Below are positions 41,301-50,531 of a DNA stretch of 64,000 bases, one piece after another. Position 1 is the first letter of the stretch, and every line of letters starts with the position of its first letter. The DNA is from Citrus sinensis (lineage: Eukaryota > Streptophyta > Magnoliopsida > Sapindales > Rutaceae). The stretch is from positions 2,706,001 to 2,770,000 of the forward strand of contig NC_068556.1 of the NCBI RefSeq assembly GCF_022201045.2. The letters run 5' to 3'. Both the position numbers and the translations under genes were made by a program. The notes beneath the pieces were generated by a model that made no database searches, was not told the DNA's origin, and saw only the letters and a list, made by a program, of their open reading frames with translations.

Positions 41301-42342
41301 AGGCTATTGCGGTTACAAAGTAAGCTCAATCTGATAACTTTGCTGTTCTATATAGATTTTTAATTTTTTTTGGGCTTTATTCATAGATAATCGAATTGTA
41401 ATCTTCTGTGACATGTTACTCTTTAGGGCATGTTTTGAGTTTACTGTTAATTATGATCTCTTAGATGATTGACGGGGGTGATGGAATATTAAGAAAGTTC
41501 TCATTGATATTGTGGATGGATCAGTAGCAGCTGTTATATTCTCAATGATGAGGAGAGAGCATTTGGATTTTTTCTAGAATTAGGCTTTGGATAAAATGAC
41601 CACTTGGATTAGATTTGATGCACTTTGATTTGAATTCAGTAAAATCTCGTTACATTTCAGATTTTATGTTAAAAGAGCATAAAACTTGTTTTAATGGGAG
41701 AATTTTTTCTGTTATTTTCTGAAAGAAAAGCTGCCTTGTGCTGGTTGTCACTTGATTTGGTGGTTCAGGAAAAGTAGGAGTACCAAAGAGCAAAGAATTG
41801 AGAAGAAGCTTATTAAGCAGGGAAAGGATGCTTCTTCTGGGTTGGGAACAAGCTCGAAAGACAGTTCTGGTGAAAAAGGTGACTCTGCAGGTAGTGATAC
41901 TGAGAGTGATATACTTCAACAAGCTTGCAACGATGGTGATGATGACGGCGAGAATGAGGATGATGATTATGATGGCAAAAAGGATGATGATAATGCCAAT
42001 GCTAGCGACTCAGGCAGTTCTGATGAGGAATGGGACAATCTTGGCAAGAGGAAGCATGCAACAACACTCCTGGTCCAGAAGCCTACTACCGTGGGATCAT
42101 GCTGGAGTCCAGGATTAGCTGGAGGTTCTAGCAATCATGGCATGGAATCCAAAAATTTGGGTGCAAAAAATAGGTTGAGGCAAAGACCAACCCATAACTC
42201 CGCCCTTGACAATATCATGGTAGATTCAGATAATGAAATATCAGTTGAACACATAAACAGTGAAACATCGGGACATGAGACCTTGCCTATTGTGGCCGAC
42301 TCGGAAGAGGTTGCTGACTCAGAAGAGGTCAGTGATAGCTAG
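38391..42342 (+). CDS. DDR4: DDT-domain protein, DDR4-like, 534 aa, 11 exons
   Basis: Exons: 38391-38573, 38663-38773, 39187-39273, 39376-39413, 39512-39593, 39838-39944, 40024-40183, 40403-40495, 40624-40750, 41277-41319, 41769-42342; total 1605 nt, all phases consistent. Residues about 45-110 form a DDT domain (RERWELASVLNFLNVFEPVI, then LTAEEIEMGLIAPNKSNAQL), followed by WHIM-like segments with WWPWVAEGEIPL and the SYWYDGSTIIGYRLYRE strand. The C-terminal third is disordered: an acidic Asp/Glu run near residues 399-425, a KRKH basic patch and repeated DSEEV at the end. DDT proteins bind ISWI-type chromatin remodelers in the nucleus; the remodeling role here is by family. Intron 8 seems to be GC-AG (AAG|GCAAGC). 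The exon 8 acceptor is a weak TGGCAG because the better upstream TTTTCAG would bring in an immediate stop. The identity with Arabidopsis DDR4 is from memory. Confidence 0.82.
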
Positions 42343-42859
42343 AAAACTCAGAAATGGAAACTTCATATTGAAGTCTTGGCAAACGGTTGTAATGATTATC
42401 CTTCTTTTTTTGTGTTAGAAGGAAATTTTGCTAAACAGGATTGTAAAAAAATGAAAGAAATGCCATCTAAGTATTGCTTCTCCAAACCTGAATCCCAAAG
42501 TTTGTAACTTGCAATTTGGTTCCTGAGAAGTGTTATTTTGTATTTTTTGCCGAAGGAAATGGTTTATGTAAAGGTTCTGATATTCCCACGATCTTGGCTG
42601 ATGTTATATTGTTATTTATCTAGCACTTTCATTTCTATTCCTATCAATTGAACGAACAAATAAATAAATAAATAAAATGACCTGACTAATTGAACAAGTT
42701 CCGTTTGTCGAAGTTCAATTTTTTTTTTCCCCCAGAATAGAAACACAAAAGAAGGTTTGATTTTCTTTAGAGAGAAAAGGATCGACTTTCGAAGAGAAAC
42801 TGGTTTTGGGTTAGTAAATGTCAATGGAATAATATTCATTTGCAAACACACAAGCACAA
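42343..42859. other. spacer between the DDT-domain gene and tRNA-Leu
   Basis: It contains the 3' UTR of the DDT-domain gene and an AAAT tetranucleotide run at about 42657-42676. Just before the tRNA gene is a CAA-rich stretch, common upstream of plant tRNA genes and often marking their transcription start. Confidence 0.5.
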
Positions 42860-42943
42860 GTCAGGATGGCCGAGTGGTCTAAGGCGCCAGACTCAAGTTC
42901 TGGTCTTCGAAAGAGGGCGTGGGTTCAAATCCCACTTCTGACA
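42860..42943 (+). tRNA. tRNA-Leu, anticodon CAA, intronless
   Basis: The 84-nt sequence folds as a class II tRNA. Acceptor stem GTCAGGA pairs with TTCTGAC and the discriminator base is A. The A box is TGGCCGAGTGG, the anticodon arm is CCAGACTCAAGTTCTGG with anticodon CAA, the variable arm is long (TCTTCGAAAGAGGGCG region), and the B box is GGTTCAAATCC. The stems close directly, so there is no intron. A TTTT terminator follows at about 42951. Nuclear plant type; it decodes UUG leucine codons. Confidence 0.95.
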
Positions 42944-43774
42944 AATTCATTTTCATTTATTGCTTGGTAGACCTCTTTTTTTCCTTCTGGACTGGAAAAA
43001 TTGGACAAAGCCCATCAATTGTAATCCACAAGTTAATAAATTCATTTTGGTCAATGTTTTATTTATGAATTGTTCTTGGATTTATAACCTCTTTATAACC
43101 TCAATCTTAAGCCCTCTCAAGCAAGGATTCCTCGTCGGATCCGTTTTTCAAAAAATTCATAATGAAATTTTTATCTCCACAAATTCAATTCGTACAAATT
43201 CTCTTTATCTCCACAAATCACAAATCAAAGTGAAATTAAAAAGTATTTGACAGAATGACACTAGGGCAAAATCCTAGCCCCCGCCGCACGGGTCCCCGGC
43301 TGCTCCACCGCCTCACCCATCGCATTTTGGCAACTCGAGGTCATCTGCAGAACAAAGCACTGCCGAAGATCACAACCCACAGTACATAAATATAGACAAA
43401 TATACCGCAAGCTGAAATAAAATAAAAAAACATATAGACGGAAAAAAGGTAATAGATGTACATTAATATGGAGGGCATTTTTGGAATTGTATTGGTGTCA
43501 GTAGGTTTATTACAACTTTTTTTTTTAATTTTTTTCAATGGGGTATCTGTAGGAGGGGTTTTATCAGGAAATTTGCGGAACTAAAAAATAAGGGTTAATG
43601 AGACAATTTAAGGAGTGTGAAATATCACCGCTCTAAAAATATAAGCCGAAAAGATCCGAGTAGGCCCAGCACCACGACCCAAAATCCAAAGCCATAGTGG
43701 GGTCACGTCTTACGGTCTAGACACTTGTGCTGGCGAGCCGTTTGTCGGAAGCAAACGCAATTTACGAGAAGAAA
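42944..43774. other. spacer between tRNA-Leu and the GET2-like gene
   Basis: The tRNA terminator (TTTT near 42951) lies at its start. A short GC-rich patch is at 43270-43325 (CCCCGCCGCACGGGTCCCCG) with no recognisable product. The 5' UTR and promoter of the GET2-like gene should lie in about 43600-43774. No other gene was seen. Confidence 0.5.
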
Positions 43775-44935
43775 ATGGCGGCGAGCAGCAGAGAAAGCAG
43801 AAGAAGAAAAATCTTGGAAAGAGGATCCGACCGCTTAGCTTTCGTAACGGGTCGGGCCCCTCCTCCTTCACAACTCCATCATGCGCCGGAGACCGACTCA
43901 TCGAAGCCGTTGGTTTCCAACGAACCCCGTCTCTCAGATCAAACCACAGGTGCCCCTTTCGCCCGCTCTTTAAAATCAGCTTTATTCAATTTGATATCAA
44001 GTTGTTAAATTATTGTTACGTATAATCAATATTGATGGATCCTAATCTACTGATCTGAGCTCACAAGTTAAGGCATAGTTTCATAGATATAACGAATAAA
44101 AAGCCTGTGATCTGTAACAAACAAATTATGACCGAACTCGTGAACTGTTATGAAATGGTTGCACTTTGGTCTTTATATTTCTGCTAGTGGAATTGGAAAA
44201 CTCTGTCATTTCATTCGACTACACTTGCTCATGGTGCCTATTTGATAATACGCAGATTCCTCTGTCGGCAACGATAAAATTGAGGGTGATCCCCTTGGTT
44301 CTACGTTGCTTAAACAGGATTCTGCTGTAGATGCTGCGAATAGTAGCGCTTTTAACAACGAAAGAAGTGCCGAATCTCTGATGCCGGAATCCAAGACCAG
44401 AACTGAAGCGTCAAGTGTTCCTGCCTTGGTAGTCAATGGCAGAGAACAGTCGTCTTTCTGCTTGTCAACTGATCAAAATTCATCTGTTTCTGCATCAAGC
44501 AGGGAGCAGCAACACATGGAACCACGGAGAGGCCAACTTAAATTTCTTACTCCTAGTCAAATAAGTTCTGCCGTTTCAGCAACGGAACGCACTCGTCTTT
44601 TTTGTTCTATAGCCATAGCCCTTTTTGTTGTTTTTTCTTATTTAGAATTTCCTCTCTTAGGAAGCGGCTTTATAAAGCTCATTCTAGGCTTTAGGCCTCT
44701 TTTTCTGGTTTTGCTGACTAATGTGACAGCTGTGGTTTCACGCCTTCTTTTTAATAATCGAGGAGGGTTTCAAAGAGCTGTAAGAGGAGGTGATAATAGT
44801 CCTTCTACTGATAGTTGGGCTCAAGTAAGCAACACTTTGGAGGTAGGCTTGATGATGCAGAAGGTAATTGATGCAATATTCATGGATTGCAGTGTCTACT
44901 CCATTGTTGTTATATGCGGGCTTGCCTTCAGTTAG
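43775..44935 (+). CDS. GET2: GET2/CAMLG-like ER receptor of tail-anchored protein insertion, 284 aa, two exons
   Basis: Exons 43775-43949 and 44256-44935 join in phase 1 (CAG|GTGCCC to CGCAG|ATTCC) for 284 residues. I chose the ATG at 43775 because it places MAASSRESRRRKILERGSDR at the N-terminus: a short basic RRRK cluster followed by ILERGSDRL, the GET3-docking motif found in Get2, CAML and the plant protein called G1IP/GET2. The middle is a Ser-rich linker. Then come three hydrophobic segments at about 173-192 (LFCSIAIALFVVFSYLEF), 197-223 and 265-284, matching the three-TM layout of the family. With GET1 it would form the ER membrane receptor for GET3-delivered tail-anchored proteins. The Arabidopsis counterpart is, from memory, At4g32680, next to the AFC3 and GLB3 genes as here. 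Main doubt: the family is poorly conserved outside the N-terminal motif. Confidence 0.75.
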
Positions 44936-45208
44936 CAATTTATTAGCGGCCTGATTTATTTTTCTATTTCTTTTTCACATCATATTCCAAAGTAATCTAG
45001 TTTTGATATGTTGTAGGATCTTGCCCTAGTTGCCTAATGATTTGATGGCTTTGTTTTTCGTATTTGGTTCTATTTTTGCATTACATTTCACATTACTGTT
45101 CAGTTGGACAGTGGATTTGATGAAAGAAAGATCTCTTCTTTTGCTGCTTAGATTATTTTGTTATTTACACATGCTTGGATTCTGCTGCAAAACTAGACTT
45201 TCTTAGAA

Positions 45209-45330
45209 GGCCAGTGCTACGTTACGTTGATCGTAACATACGCCACACACAGCAACAGTAGCTGGTCCCACCATGGGTACTGTTGTTGTGTGTGGATGTA
45301 CGTTACGATTAACGTAACGTAAGGGCTCCC
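45209..45330. mobile_element. 122-bp MITE with long terminal inverted repeats and 9-bp target duplication
   Basis: Direct repeats TTCTTAGAA at 45200-45208 and 45331-45339 flank the element. Its two halves are near-perfect inverted repeats: TACGTTACGTTGATCGTAAC on the left matches the reverse complement of GTTACGATTAACGTAACGTA on the right, and CCACACACAGCAACAGTA pairs with TACTGTTGTTGTGTGTGG. The loop is about 17 bases (GCTGGTCCCACCATGGG). A 9-bp target site and long inverted repeats suggest a Mutator-like non-autonomous element. Confidence 0.9.
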
Positions 45331-45676
45331 TTCTTAGAAACCTATTAGTATCCAAGTATGTATGAACATGTTTTGGCTTAAAAACATGATTATGTTTTGT
45401 CTCTGATTTATGCACAAGAAGGCATGCACAATGTTGATAAGAAATGTTGAGATTGCAGCTCCAAAGAAATTGCTAGAGGGCATTTATATTATGTATTTGA
45501 TCCAAAAAAAAATCATTTTTGTGGAAACAAACACTTCACAGTTGTCTTTTGAGTTTCATGCACAGCAAAAAGAATGTTTTAAAGCAAAATGCAGAAGGGA
45601 TCATTAAAATTGTGAAGTACATATATGCAGCAGTCATCGGGATTCCTCAGAGTTCACCAAACGCTGCGAACTTTGT

Positions 45677-45816
45677 CAACTGGATAACAAATATCGAACT
45701 AAAAGGTTCTGTAAATTCAACAACAGATGAATACATTATTATTCAGCAACTGGATAACAAATATCGAACTAAAAGGTTCTGTAAATTCAACAACAGATGG
45801 ATACATTATTATCCAG
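45677..45816. repeat. 70-bp tandem duplication
   Basis: CAACTGGATAACAAATATCG starts at 45677 and again at 45747. The two 70-bp copies are almost identical through TTCAACAACAGATG and ATACATTATTAT; only a GAATAC/GGATAC-type change and the TTCAG/CCAG ends differ. Confidence 0.92.
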
Positions 45817-46125
45817 CATTCGCCAAACTTTGCAAACTATCAGCTGTTTTCCATAATAATTATAGGCCAGCAGTGTGACTTGATAATTGGATTAAACCCT
45901 ATACGATGTTAAATCGACAGACACAGCAACTCTTTGGATCTAATGAATAGTTAAATTAGTTGGTGTAGAGAAAAATTTGAAGCAAAGGGTTATTATACCC
46001 TTGCTCCCTCTCAAGATACAGTAACTTCCCTGTTCAAATCCAGCTGCGACTGCATTCATTTGAGTTCTTCCAATGTGATTCCCCGGAGTTCTAGTTAGCT
46101 TACTATATTTCCTCAAAAGTGTCAA

Positions 46126-47751
46126 TTATTCACCTATATCCTCGTACATAATATCAATCACATCCTTCGCTCTATCCTGATGCAAAGCTAGCAACTCTAA
46201 CAGCCAGAAGATGTCTTTCAAAAATGGTTTTGTATCATCTCCAGACACAAACTCTTGAACCTCATTATTGACTTCAATCAAACTGCACCCAGGGGTTTTC
46301 TTCATGCTCTTACTTCTTATGAGTTTCCTCATCCTTGACACGTCCTCCCACCTTCCATGTTTAGCATAAATATTCGAAAGCAACACATAATTACCTGTGT
46401 CCTCTGGTTCAAGCACCAGAAGATGCTCCATTGCAATAACAGCAATCTCAAGATTGCTGTATGTCCTGCAAGAACTCAATAAAGAACCCCATATCTTTGC
46501 ATCAGGCTTCATTGGCATCTCCTCAATTATATTAAGGGCCTGATCAAGGCGCCCTGCACGTCCAAGTAGATCAACCAAACAACCGTAATGCTCGATTTTA
46601 TGTTCTATATGATGATCCCTTTTCATCGAATCAAAATACATCAACCCCTCATTCCAAAACCCTGTATGTGCACAAGCTGATAATAGACCAATAAATGTAA
46701 TGTCATTTGGTGGAACCTTTAGTCTCTGCATTTCGTGAAATAGATGAATTGCTTTGTGAGCTTTGCCATGATTTGCAAGCCCTCCAATCACGGTACTCCA
46801 TGAAACAACATCTCTCTCTACCATCTGATCAAACAGCTGACTTGCTTGATTGATGCAACCACATTTTATGTACATTTCGATGAGAGCATTGCAAATAACA
46901 GTCCTCCGCAACAAGTGATTTTTATCACAATACATATGAATCCATTCCCCTAGCTCAAGAGATCCTAGTTGTGCACAAGCTGGCAAAACAGACACGATAC
47001 TTATCTCATCAGGTTCAATACCCACCATTTGCATTTGCCGAAATACATCCAGTGCTTCAGCATAGCTCCCTATATGTGTATACCCCGAAATCATTGCAGT
47101 CCATGAGACAATAGTCTTATAAGGCATCTTATCAAATAGCATTCTTGCTTTCTTCATTTGACCCAATCTAGCATACCCAGAAATAAGATTATTCCAAGCA
47201 ACTATATCTCTATCAGTCATTTCCTCGAACACTTTGTGTGCCTCAATTAGCTCATCACATTTTCCATACAAATCTAGAAGTGCATTCTCTGTTATTGAAT
47301 GCGACTTCAGCCCAAATTTACACACATGGGCATGAATTTGCTTTCCCAGAGAAGGACACAACAGCCCCGCACATGATTTAATCACAAACGGTAATGTAAA
47401 TTTATCAGGCAAAATTAGGCTTCCAGTTCGTGGATCTCTAAGCATTTGCTTGTAAAGATTAATTGCAAGGCCGTACAAATGGTTATTTGTGTAAGCCCTG
47501 ATCATTGCATTGTACAGAAACACATTTGGCTCTTTGACTTGTTTGAAAAGCAAACTTGCATAGGCTAAATCTCCTCCGCTATTACATACATCTATCATTT
47601 TTGTAACCAAAAAATTGCTTTGTGAGAGTAAATATTTTAAAATCTGGGTATGAATTTTCTTCAATTCTATCAAGTTTTCACAGCTTTGCAAAATGGGTAC
47701 AAAACGATCTTCCAATTCTTTGATGCTTAGCGCACCGATTCTCGCCGCCAT
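46126..47751 (-). CDS. MEF21: PLS-type pentatricopeptide repeat protein with E/E+ domain, MEF21-like, 541 aa
   Basis: A single exon with PPR motifs from about residue 35 to 460, for example VFLYNAMIRAYTNNHLYGLA, DIVAWNNLISGYARLGQMKK and KTIVSWTAMISGYTHIGSYA. It ends in an E/E+ tail (MKKTPGCSLIEVNNEVQEFV) with no DYW deaminase. The overall sequence follows Arabidopsis At2g20540 (MEF21), which directs C-to-U editing of a mitochondrial cox3 site; the target here is inferred from orthology. As an E-type protein it should need a DYW-type partner to supply the deaminase. The N-terminus (MAARIGALSIKELEDRFVPI) is the only possible organelle signal and is weak. Its start codon is 130 bp from the start of the divergent DYW-PPR gene. 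Confidence 0.93.
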   Translation of the reverse strand: MAARIGALSIKELEDRFVPILQSCENLIELKKIHTQILKYLLSQSNFLVTKMIDVCNSGGDLAYASLLFKQVKEPNVFLYNAMIRAYTNNHLYGLAINLYKQMLRDPRTGSLILPDKFTLPFVIKSCAGLLCPSLGKQIHAHVCKFGLKSHSITENALLDLYGKCDELIEAHKVFEEMTDRDIVAWNNLISGYARLGQMKKARMLFDKMPYKTIVSWTAMISGYTHIGSYAEALDVFRQMQMVGIEPDEISIVSVLPACAQLGSLELGEWIHMYCDKNHLLRRTVICNALIEMYIKCGCINQASQLFDQMVERDVVSWSTVIGGLANHGKAHKAIHLFHEMQRLKVPPNDITFIGLLSACAHTGFWNEGLMYFDSMKRDHHIEHKIEHYGCLVDLLGRAGRLDQALNIIEEMPMKPDAKIWGSLLSSCRTYSNLEIAVIAMEHLLVLEPEDTGNYVLLSNIYAKHGRWEDVSRMRKLIRSKSMKKTPGCSLIEVNNEVQEFVSGDDTKPFLKDIFWLLELLALHQDRAKDVIDIMYEDIGE

Positions 47752-47881
47752 TGATTTCTGCAGATTATGTGTTTGATAGAAGACTCCCTTTTTTCACTAG
47801 GCAACTGTAGATTACAAACGCAGCACCTCAAATCCCTTATACTGTACTATAAATAAAGTGAGTGTCTATCTTAGATAATCG
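47752..47881. promoter_or_regulatory. 130-bp bidirectional promoter region between two PPR genes
   Basis: Only 130 bases separate the start codons of two divergently transcribed editing-factor genes, and 5' UTRs and core promoters of both must fit here or extend into the coding regions. A TATAAATA sequence at 47848-47855 points toward the plus-strand gene but lies only about 26 bases before its ATG, so if used it would give an almost leaderless mRNA. Confidence 0.7.
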
Positions 47882-49966
47882 ATGAACCGAGTTTCGTTTT
47901 CGTTGGTAAGTGAGCGCCAGAGATTAGCGGATTCCTTGAGATGTTGTTCAAAGAACTTGTTACTTGACTATGGAGTTCAACTCCACGGAGCTCTAGTTAA
48001 AATGGGGTTTAGTTTTGATTTGATGTTAAACAATGACCTTATAGATATGTATGCAAAATGTGGAGAAATGAATGGCGCTTGTGCTGTGTTCGATAAAATG
48101 CTGGAGAGAAATGTGGTTTCATGGACAGCGCTTATGTGCGGGTTTTTGCAAAACGGTAATGCCAAGGCATGTTTATCTCTATTCTGTCAAATGGGTTCTT
48201 CAAGTGTTAAACCAAATGAATTCACTCTTTCGACTAATATCAAGGCAAGTGGGGTTTTGAGTAGTGTTGAAAATGGAATGCAGATTCATGGTATGTGTAT
48301 GAAAAGTGGATTTGAATGGAACCCTGTGGTGGGGAATTCTATAATTGATATGTACTCAAAATGTGGAAGGATCAATGAAGCTGCACGGATGTTTGACGTA
48401 ATGCCTGCTAAAAGTCTTATAACTTGGAATGCAATGATAGCAGGCTATGTACTGGCTGGATATAGTGACAAAGGTTTGCTTTTGTTTCGTAAAATGCAAG
48501 AACATGGGGAAATCCCTGATGAGTTTACGTTTACAAGCACGTTGAAGGCTTGTGGTAGTCTTGGTTCGGTTGGGGGAGGAACCCAAATTCATGGTTTCTT
48601 GATCACTAGTGGATTTCCATATTCAGTTAAAACAGTTATTGCAGGCTCTCTTGTTGACTTTTATGTCAAATGCGGGTGCTTAGTGGAAGCTAGAAGAGTG
48701 TTTGATCTGATAGAACAGAAGAGTGTAATATCATGGAGCTCACTAATTCTTGGTTATGCTCAAGAAGAGAACTTAGCAGAGGCCATGGAGCTATTTAGGC
48801 AACTAAGAGAGAGAAGCCTTCAGGTGGATGGGTTTGTTTTATCAAGCATGATGGGTGTGTTTGCTGATTTCGCACTTGTGGAGCAAGGTAAGCAAATACA
48901 TGCTTATGCTGCCAAAGTCCCATCTGGTTTAGACACATCAGTATCCAATTCAATAGTGGATATGTATCTCAAGTGTGGGCTAATAGATGAGGCAACGGAA
49001 CTTTTCAACGAAATGCCAGTGAAAAATGTGGTTACTTGGACTGTCATAATCACCGGGTATGGAAAGCATGGTCTTGCAAAAGAAGCAGTTGGTCTCTTCA
49101 GGAAAATGTTATTAGATGATGTCGAGCCCGATGGTGTGGCTTACTTGGCTGTGCTCTCAGCCTGCAGCCATTCTGGGCTTGTTGAAGAGAGTCAAGAATA
49201 CTTCTCAAGATTGTGTAATGACAAGCGTATGAAACCAAGAATAGAGCATTATTCTTGCATTGTTGATTCTCTAGGCCGAGCTGGACGATTAGACGAAGCT
49301 AAGAATCTCATTGAAAGCATGCCTGTAAAACCCAGTATAGCGATATGGCAGACATTGCTTAGTGCTTGCAGAGTACACGGAGACTTAGAATTAGGAAGAG
49401 AAGTAGGTGAAATTCTTTTGAGATTAGATGGTGATAATCCGGTCAACTATGTGATGATGTCAAACATTCATGCCGATGCTGGGAGCTGGAATGAGTGTGA
49501 AAGACTAAGAAAATTGGCTTGGAGCAAGGGATTGAAGAAAGTTGCTGGGCGAAGCTGGGTAGAGGTTGACAAGGAAATACACTTCTTTTATGGTGGAGAC
49601 GATACACACCCTCTTACAGAGAAAATCCATCAAGTTCTAATGGAAATGGAGAAGAGGATGAAAGAAGAATTGGGTTTTGTTTATGGTGTGAAATATGCAT
49701 TGCGCGATATACAAGAGGAGTCCAAGGAAGAAAGCTTGAGAGTTCATAGCGAGAAGTTGGCAATAGGACTAGCATTGGTTCGTGGTGGCTTGAATGAGCA
49801 GCCGGGAAAAGTGATTCGGGTTTTCAAGAACTTAAGGGTTTGTGGAGACTGCCATGAATTCATCAAGGGTTTATCAAAGATTTTGAAGCTAGTGTTTGTG
49901 GTAAGAGATGCTACTCGATTTCACAGGTTCGAAGGTGGAGTATGTTCGTGCGGAGATTACTGGTAA
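47882..49966 (+). CDS. PLS-DYW pentatricopeptide repeat RNA-editing factor, At3g15130-like, 694 aa
   Basis: A single exon with tandem P, L and S PPR motifs to about residue 520 (examples: [60 protein letters not shown]). These are followed by E and E+ motifs and a complete DYW domain. The cytidine-deaminase-like zinc motifs are present: [11 protein letters not shown] with His622 and Glu624, and CGDCH at 654-658. The protein ends CSCGDYW, exactly the family C-terminus. The best match I know is the putative Arabidopsis editing factor At3g15130. It should edit organelle transcripts by C-to-U deamination; compartment and site cannot be read from sequence. It is divergent from the E-type gene 130 bp away. 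An E-type plus DYW-type pair fits the known need of E proteins for a catalytic partner, but no functional link between these two is shown. Confidence 0.93.
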   Translation: MNRVSFSLVSERQRLADSLRCCSKNLLLDYGVQLHGALVKMGFSFDLMLNNDLIDMYAKCGEMNGACAVFDKMLERNVVSWTALMCGFLQNGNAKACLSLFCQMGSSSVKPNEFTLSTNIKASGVLSSVENGMQIHGMCMKSGFEWNPVVGNSIIDMYSKCGRINEAARMFDVMPAKSLITWNAMIAGYVLAGYSDKGLLLFRKMQEHGEIPDEFTFTSTLKACGSLGSVGGGTQIHGFLITSGFPYSVKTVIAGSLVDFYVKCGCLVEARRVFDLIEQKSVISWSSLILGYAQEENLAEAMELFRQLRERSLQVDGFVLSSMMGVFADFALVEQGKQIHAYAAKVPSGLDTSVSNSIVDMYLKCGLIDEATELFNEMPVKNVVTWTVIITGYGKHGLAKEAVGLFRKMLLDDVEPDGVAYLAVLSACSHSGLVEESQEYFSRLCNDKRMKPRIEHYSCIVDSLGRAGRLDEAKNLIESMPVKPSIAIWQTLLSACRVHGDLELGREVGEILLRLDGDNPVNYVMMSNIHADAGSWNECERLRKLAWSKGLKKVAGRSWVEVDKEIHFFYGGDDTHPLTEKIHQVLMEMEKRMKEELGFVYGVKYALRDIQEESKEESLRVHSEKLAIGLALVRGGLNEQPGKVIRVFKNLRVCGDCHEFIKGLSKILKLVFVVRDATRFHRFEGGVCSCGDYW

Positions 49967-50531
49967 TACTGTTTTATTAATGTAATTCGCTAAATTACAT
50001 GCAATATTTTTTTTTTGTGGACAATACGACTGTAAAAGTCCAGTTTTGATATGAATTACATATCTCACCTCAAAAGTGTCGGATGCTGCTGGCAACTGCT
50101 TTTTCCAAAATGAAGAAATCTCATCATGAAAAAAATAATTTAATTATCCTTATCAATCCATTGCTTACAACGTCGTGTGTATGAATATTACTACGTTGAG
50201 TAATGCTAGGTGTAGAGAAGCACGAGAGAAAGGCGAGAGAATTTTGTCCTCTCTCTCGCTACCCTTTTCTACTTTATATCTCTCGTCTTTCTCTCGTGCT
50301 TCTCTTCACCAAGGACTTTCCTTTTGCCAAATGCAGCAGCTTGCTTTCACCGCAATTATACTGTGTACAAATACCGCTTTAGCCAACAAACAGTAGCTCC
50401 GTAAAAGACAACAAAACATTTTCATTAAGTTAACATTTATGCACAGATTACAAGTAAATGGGAAACTCAGTCTGAGACTTACATTTCGTATAAACAACCA
50501 TTACAACTAACCGAACATTGCTTACCAGCTT
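49967..50531. other. spacer between the DYW-PPR gene and AFC3 3' ends
   Basis: The two genes converge here, so both 3' UTRs lie in this 565-bp stretch, together with the fold-back at 50209-50310. No additional gene is evident. Confidence 0.5.
50209..50310. mobile_element. fold-back element (MITE-like hairpin) with 32-bp arms
   Basis: GGTGTAGAGAAGCACGAGAG (arm 50209-50240) is the reverse complement of the arm at 50279-50310, which ends CTCTCGTGCTTCTCTTCACC, with two mismatches over 32 bases. A 38-base pyrimidine-rich loop lies between. The sequence GAGTAATGCTA just left of it resembles the tip of some plant MITEs. No target duplication was seen, so the mobile origin is inferred. Confidence 0.6.

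Larger units (their letters stand above)
44936..46125. other. spacer between the GET2-like gene and the MEF21-like gene
   Basis: It contains the 3' UTR of the GET2-like gene, the MITE at 45209-45330, a 70-bp tandem duplication at 45677-45816, and the 3' UTR of the MEF21-like gene close to 46126. I saw no other coding sequence. Confidence 0.55.

Noticed and set aside
45203-45415. Minus-strand open frame over the MITE
   Set aside because: It lies almost wholly in the inverted-repeat element and has no protein similarity.
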